Virus record (IMG/VR): IMGVR_UViG_3300004461_000089
Location: 1-27,291 of that record
From: a virus
Direction: 5' to 3' (one strand)
Length of the DNA: 27,291 nucleotides
A model generated the notes under the pieces. That model was not told the origin of the DNA, ran no database searches, and worked only from the letters and a program-made list of their open reading frames with translations. Made by a program: the position numbers and the translations under genes. The number at the start of each line of letters is the position of its first letter. Position 1 is the first letter of the stretch. Shown here piece by piece: positions 22,578-27,291 of the stretch.

Positions 22578-25500
22578 CACTCTGTGCTGTGGTCACCGCT
22601 GTTAAAAGATGTATCGCCCTTACTACCCTTTGGGTGCAATGTCTGGCTGTGACGAGGCTCAACAGAATAGTCTTCTTTTCTTGCGGCATCGCTTCTGAAA
22701 TGCTCCAGTGTGTTCTCACTCATTGTGATACGGGCCACCGGTTGCGTGATGTCAGTCTTGTTATAACCAGATACATCAACTCCGAGAATCTTAGGTCCTT
22801 GGCTCACTGCGGCACTGTTAGCAGGGTTGACACTGTACACAGGTGCGTACGGTGGACTGCTTGGTGTACCTGTACGAGCCGAGGCCGCATCGCTGGTATA
22901 GATACCATACTTTCCACCTGCTGTGGCGGCGTAAAATGTACCGCCTGCTTGAGGTGCTCCTGACTTAACTGCCATGTTAGAACGGAACAACTGTACATGT
23001 GAATTATCCAAGACAAAGGCTGGTCGAACCAAGAACTCAATTTCAGAGTCAGCGTGGTTTATGTTCTCAGTCACCGAAGTGTGATTACTATCTTGGTATG
23101 GGTTAGAGGAAGAAGTTGCTCCGGCCTCGCCCCAGCCAGTCACATCGAGTGCTCCTACCCTGCGCTTCCAGTTCATAACATAGGTACCACCAAGAGCCCA
23201 GAAAGAATGAGCGTCAGATACTTTGATGACTCCTTTGACAGGTTGCCCAGTCCAGTCTAACGCAGTCAGGTCGAGGTGACCAAGTGTACGGTTGCCTACA
23301 TTCATTGCTCCTCGGAGCGTTGTGCGCTGACCCACATCACGGTTGCTGTGTAGGCTGTGCGCTTCTGTTGACATAACAACATACTCACGGCTCACGCCGT
23401 CGTTGAGTTCTCCAAGCGTATCAACATCTAATCCAATTCGTACACCGTCACCGCCGACAGGCTCTGCAAGCATGGTGTCTGTGGTAATTGATTCGGTCGT
23501 TTCATTCACCATGGCTGTTGGTTTGAGAAGACCATCATCGTCGGCAAGGTCGAGCCGTGCACTGATACCACGGTCTGTTTCACCGGCTTGCAGTACATCG
23601 TTTCTTGGGCGAACTAACCCCTTACCAACGGTAGGCTCAGCAGTCGGTTGAGATAGTACCAACCCCGTCGGCTCAACGGTTTCAGAAATATCCATGAGTA
23701 GGCTTTCGTTGAAATGTGTAGGCCATCGTACGCCGCGCCCATCTCCTCGGTCACCTACTCGCATGGCGTTTGTTGGGTTGAACCAATCTACAATAGCCAT
23801 GGCCGCCACATCGTTATTGGCCGTGTTAGAGTTGCCACTCTGTCGGTCAGTACTGGTAGCAAAGAGGCCATTCGCTTCTGGTCGATTACCACTGCCGCCA
23901 TCTTCGTATGCGTCTTCTGGGTCCCACGCAGGAGAAATACCAAATCCACGCACTGGGAATCGACGGACATCTTCTCCACGAGTGTTGCCCCACCAATCGA
24001 CCATGTAGTAGCGATGTGCTTGAGCAATCTCTGCAATGTCCAAGCCTGCCCTGTCGCCTGCGTACATCCGTCGCACGCTGGTCGAGTTGCGAATTGTGCG
24101 AACGGGACAGCCAAACGGGCGGGTCATTCTTCGACCATCGCTATATCGGACTTGACGGCCTAATTGGTCTTGGTTGAGGAGTGCGCTGATTTGAGTAAGT
24201 CGTTCCAACACACCTGTGTAGGTCGCAGGGTAATCTGAGTCAGTCACCCAGCCATCATCCTTGTTATCTTGTTGGATGAATGGTCCGTGGTAATAACCAA
24301 GCAAAGCATTGGCGTTAGCCACTTCTAAGTAGCCTCGGACATAAGGCGACCAGCGTGGGCGGTTGTACGGTTGACGCAAACCAAAGCGATAGCCGAAGCA
24401 AGTGTTGCGGGCATTATCCGACGCTGTTGTCATTTGTGCGTATGTTCGCTCTTCAAGACCGGTGTTGTCGTGGAAACTCACGCAATCAACTCCGAACAAC
24501 TTTCCACCCCATCCAATAAGTGTTTCAAGGAATCCGTCCAAGCGACTGGAGCCTGCTCCTCCTCTGGAGCCACCGGGCCAGTAGCCTGCGAAATTGTATT
24601 TCTCTGAGCCAATAGTACCCCCTTGGTGCGAAAGATTTTCGTTGGAATCTATTTCTGCGGCAGTACTGGATGCACCGGTACCACCAACAATGGAAGTGGT
24701 TGAAATGCTTATTTCCATGATGGGGAAACGGTTGGTAGTTGAGCCTCCGTCAACACCATTGACGGTCGACGGGCTTGGATTGTTAGCCATCTTACTATCG
24801 TCAATTACACCCCAAAGCGTTGAAACATACAACTTCGTACCATCATCGCTCCAATCAATACCGGAAATCCAAGGTGTAGCATCGCTATTGGTTTGAGAAA
24901 CTGACGCTGACTTGTTAAGGAAATAAGTACGCAAGTCAACGGTGACATCCAGACTCGCAGTGTTCGTAGCAAAGGGTGTCGACAGTGTGTACTCTCGGAC
25001 ATACCCTTCTGCGAAACTAAGCCACATCTTTGAACCGTCCGCATTGAATAGAATATCACTGATTGTGCTCGCTATTGAGGACGAAGTCCCTTCTGAGTCG
25101 CCACTTGCTACCACATAAGCACTGGCCGCAGTAAATTGTCGCAAAGTGGAGGCATAAGCCATGTAATACTTGCTCCCATCATTGTTCCATGATACTGCTC
25201 TCACTCCATTGCCACCCGATGCTTTTAGGGAACCAGTGAGCGAAATAGTTGTCAAATCAAATGCACTTGAAAGCGTTGCACTTCGTACGCCGTCAGTATC
25301 ATGGAAACCAGCGATGAGCATTTTTGTACCGGTTGGGTCTAAGTCAAAGCCATCACAACTGCTCATGACTGAGTCGCCTATACCTGAACTCTGTTGGTCG
25401 TATGTACCGTTGGTATTTGCTATGTCAATCTTAGAAAATAAGATGTTATCAGTATCGTAATCGTTGTTGTGTCCACGATTAGAAACAATGATGTCATCTC

Positions 25501-27280
25501 CGGCTACACGAATACCCGTCATCCATGTGGTTGTATTTGCAATCATTTGGAAATTTATACCTCTTCGGTTGGCGGTCGTACCCACAGAATCAGATATTTT
25601 TTGAAGTGAATATGAGTCGGTGACCGGGGCGGGTGGCCTAATCCAATTCATTCCAAATACGAACGGACCCTTAGATGCCGCATAGAAGAAATCATTGTAG
25701 TGAATTGTTTCAAAGTGTTCAGGGACATTGTTCAATCCTTTCTTGAGAACAGGTGTATCTGTTGCTCCGTTCTTGTCATAGAAGCCTCTGCTATTGTCAT
25801 CTGAATAGTAGGTGAAAGGGCGGCCTAAGTTGGGGTGCCACATGCACAAATAGGCATCAGCGAGATGTAGGCTATTGGTATCACGAGTGCCGTTCATGGT
25901 CTGTGGCATGACCCGAGTTGTCATGCTGACAAGCGAATTAGTGAAAATCTCATCCGCCTTTCGATTGTCATAAGGCCCGCTCAAACGAATAATTGTACCG
26001 TTAGTCAAGTTATCAAAGAAGAGAGGAGTCACTTCCGTGACGCCTTGGAACTGTGTAGGGGTCCCAAGAGTAGCGTGGGCCAATGTTCCTGTTCGATTTG
26101 CGTAGGTAGCCGTCTGCCTTTCTCCGTTGGCATCTGTGTATTCCAAAACCTCTCCGTAGTATGCTTTGACTGGGAACAGTTCAGCATTGTCCACATTGAC
26201 TGTACTACCTCCAGCGGACGAGGCTGTGACCTTGGCATTGGGGTTCAGAGAGCGAACACGATAGTGCTCGGCGTAAATGTCAGGATAGCATGTAGGGTAG
26301 CCAGCAAGCGTAATCTGAGCACCTACTGCGCCAAAGGTAGCCCTGTTCATTTGATAGTAGTGGTCAGGTGTATGCCACTCCAAATGTCTGAAATATGTAG
26401 CGGCTGATGCGGTTGCTCCGTCCTTGTGCAACTGTGCCCACCACGGCACTGTGAGCGTAAATCCGGGTGTAGTCTGAATAAACATGTTGGGGTGGTAAGG
26501 CAAGGTGCGTCTGCTAAATGCAGGGGATGTGGTTTCTTCCACACCAAGAGCGTTGTAGTTAGCCAGTGGAGGCAAGTTCGTAAATTGACTGGAAGCATCA
26601 GGCTCAATGTCAAGCATGATTTCGTTGAGCATGATTTCACAACCTCTGACATCCGCCATGATTGCCTCTGCCAAAATCAAGGTGTAGGCTCCGTTTGTGT
26701 TGCTCCCATCATCATGAGCAATAGCAACTACGGTGTTGACCTGCTGACCTGTGAGTTCAGTGACCTTACTTCCAGATTCTGAGGGTGCCTTCACTGCATC
26801 TGAATGGTTGCTATGATAGCCAGAGAGTTGTTGCTTAAACACATTTGGTTGAATAATAATCTGGTATGCCCCAACTTCCATAGGGTCAGGGAAATGATTA
26901 TTCAGAGTGTAGGAACCGGCGGCTTCCAGTACAATTGAATGGCCTCCCTGTGAATTGGTTGTGCCTGCACTACCTTTTGATGCGGCTATGCCATAACCAT
27001 CGAACTTGACTTTGGTTTCAGTCAAGAGAGTGAATGCACCGCCGTGAATGTCGGACGGGCCGTGAGGGGCGGATGCTCCTGAAAACCAAACCAGCGGGTC
27101 ACGACGGTTAAGTCGTTCAAGTAAATCGGCACCGCTGTACTGACTTGACATATCATCCTCAAAGGTTGAAGAGGTTGTAATTTGATTTGCTTGACCAAGA
27201 TTGTAAAGTCGTTGATACGCAGGATGAGCATAGTGCCCCGGCATCAAAGCCATTGTTGGTGTGACATAATGATGACCCAT
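22577..27280 (-). CDS. Giant virion/adhesion protein with beta-propeller repeats (N-terminus may be incomplete)
   Basis: This protein has 1567 residues from ATG 27280. The frame is open to the window edge with no ribosome site visible in the remaining 11 nt, so the N-terminus may lie outside. Residues roughly 570-830 contain propeller-like repeats of the type 'xDxxxDGxKxxxxx': DLDPTGTKMLIAG, VSWNNDGSKYYMA, LFNADGSKMWLSF and IDWSDDGTKLYVS, with VREYTLSTPFATNTAS between blades. This matches the 'F-x-DG-x-KMYV ... YxLSTxW' repeats of phage tail and host-contact proteins. The first 560 residues are beta-rich. The C-terminal 550 include RQVRYSDGRRMTRPFGCPVR and a region rich in Trp, Tyr and Arg. 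Its size and place at the head of the structural operon suggest a tail or baseplate adhesin or an appendage scaffold. Confidence 0.75.
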   Translation of the reverse strand: MGHHYVTPTMALMPGHYAHPAYQRLYNLGQANQITTSSTFEDDMSSQYSGADLLERLNRRDPLVWFSGASAPHGPSDIHGGAFTLLTETKVKFDGYGIAASKGSAGTTNSQGGHSIVLEAAGSYTLNNHFPDPMEVGAYQIIIQPNVFKQQLSGYHSNHSDAVKAPSESGSKVTELTGQQVNTVVAIAHDDGSNTNGAYTLILAEAIMADVRGCEIMLNEIMLDIEPDASSQFTNLPPLANYNALGVEETTSPAFSRRTLPYHPNMFIQTTPGFTLTVPWWAQLHKDGATASAATYFRHLEWHTPDHYYQMNRATFGAVGAQITLAGYPTCYPDIYAEHYRVRSLNPNAKVTASSAGGSTVNVDNAELFPVKAYYGEVLEYTDANGERQTATYANRTGTLAHATLGTPTQFQGVTEVTPLFFDNLTNGTIIRLSGPYDNRKADEIFTNSLVSMTTRVMPQTMNGTRDTNSLHLADAYLCMWHPNLGRPFTYYSDDNSRGFYDKNGATDTPVLKKGLNNVPEHFETIHYNDFFYAASKGPFVFGMNWIRPPAPVTDSYSLQKISDSVGTTANRRGINFQMIANTTTWMTGIRVAGDDIIVSNRGHNNDYDTDNILFSKIDIANTNGTYDQQSSGIGDSVMSSCDGFDLDPTGTKMLIAGFHDTDGVRSATLSSAFDLTTISLTGSLKASGGNGVRAVSWNNDGSKYYMAYASTLRQFTAASAYVVASGDSEGTSSSIASTISDILFNADGSKMWLSFAEGYVREYTLSTPFATNTASLDVTVDLRTYFLNKSASVSQTNSDATPWISGIDWSDDGTKLYVSTLWGVIDDSKMANNPSPSTVNGVDGGSTTNRFPIMEISISTTSIVGGTGASSTAAEIDSNENLSHQGGTIGSEKYNFAGYWPGGSRGGAGSSRLDGFLETLIGWGGKLFGVDCVSFHDNTGLEERTYAQMTTASDNARNTCFGYRFGLRQPYNRPRWSPYVRGYLEVANANALLGYYHGPFIQQDNKDDGWVTDSDYPATYTGVLERLTQISALLNQDQLGRQVRYSDGRRMTRPFGCPVRTIRNSTSVRRMYAGDRAGLDIAEIAQAHRYYMVDWWGNTRGEDVRRFPVRGFGISPAWDPEDAYEDGGSGNRPEANGLFATSTDRQSGNSNTANNDVAAMAIVDWFNPTNAMRVGDRGDGRGVRWPTHFNESLLMDISETVEPTGLVLSQPTAEPTVGKGLVRPRNDVLQAGETDRGISARLDLADDDGLLKPTAMVNETTESITTDTMLAEPVGGDGVRIGLDVDTLGELNDGVSREYVVMSTEAHSLHSNRDVGQRTTLRGAMNVGNRTLGHLDLTALDWTGQPVKGVIKVSDAHSFWALGGTYVMNWKRRVGALDVTGWGEAGATSSSNPYQDSNHTSVTENINHADSEIEFLVRPAFVLDNSHVQLFRSNMAVKSGAPQAGGTFYAATAGGKYGIYTSDAASARTGTPSSPPYAPVYSVNPANSAAVSQGPKILGVDVSGYNKTDITQPVARITMSENTLEHFRSDAARKEDYSVEPRHSQTLHPKGSKGDTSFNSGDHSTE

Positions 27281-27291
27281 GCGAGGAATAG

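Noticed and set aside
1-27291. tRNA genes, CRISPR arrays, insertion sequences or attachment sites
   Set aside because: No cloverleaf, spaced repeat series, transposase or inverted terminal repeat could be recognised by eye; a covariance-model scan would be needed to exclude tRNAs formally.

Overview
The window looks like part of the genome of a tailed double-stranded DNA virus of archaea. The best fit is a magrovirus-like virus of marine Group II Euryarchaeota (Poseidoniales). The evidence is an archaeal-type replication set (family B polymerase, PCNA-like clamp, RFC-type clamp loader, PriS/PriL-type primase, ERCC4/Hef-type nuclease, Cas4/RecB-like nuclease) next to a group II chaperonin, plus archaeal TATA-like promoters and phage-style structural genes. 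The host assignment is inference from gene content. No terminase, portal or major capsid gene is in the window.

Left arm (1-16913, + strand): almost gapless, with most junctions overlapping by 1-11 nt and many strong Shine-Dalgarno sites (GGAGG/GAGG). Gene order: small PC4-like protein, degenerate DNA ligase homologue, a run of small proteins (zinc ribbon, hypothetical, 36-aa CxxC microprotein, coiled coil with a PIP-like tail), clamp loader, probable ssDNA-binding protein, RecA-like/Sak4-like ATPase, PCNA-like clamp, two zinc microproteins, PolB, HTH-Nmad1 protein, Cas4/RecB-like nuclease, small hypothetical, PriS-PriL fusion primase, zinc protein, ERCC4-HhH nuclease, AAA+ helicase-like protein, zinc microprotein, stand-alone DEDDy exonuclease and thermosome subunit. 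This is a nearly self-sufficient replisome with recombination and repair functions.

Boundary and right arm (16888-27291, mostly - strand): the thermosome gene converges on and overlaps a HExxH-containing gene. Read in transcription order from the right edge, the minus arm encodes a very large virion protein with beta-propeller repeats (possibly cut at its N-terminus by the window edge), a basic phage-type protein, a 469-aa probable structural protein, a 107-aa protein with an apparent frameshift at its start, a fibre-like protein and a zinc-ribbon protein. A TATA-like element placed about equally far from two divergent start codons (18989-18998) separates this set from a small operon encoding a one-TM protein, an HMG-CoA lyase homologue and the HExxH protein.

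Most notable: an apparently complete HMG-CoA lyase as a viral auxiliary gene; a ligase homologue without the catalytic lysine; a PolB with YGHTDS in motif C; two candidate PCNA-binding tails; a primase carrying both PriS and PriL signatures; a swarm of zinc-ribbon microproteins; an N-terminal D-x-A-W-x-(I/V)-L-K tag shared by two otherwise unrelated proteins; and a likely 1-nt frameshift near 20840. No tRNA, rRNA, CRISPR array or insertion sequence was recognised. Apart from gene overlaps and short promoter gaps there is no gene-free stretch over 300 nt.
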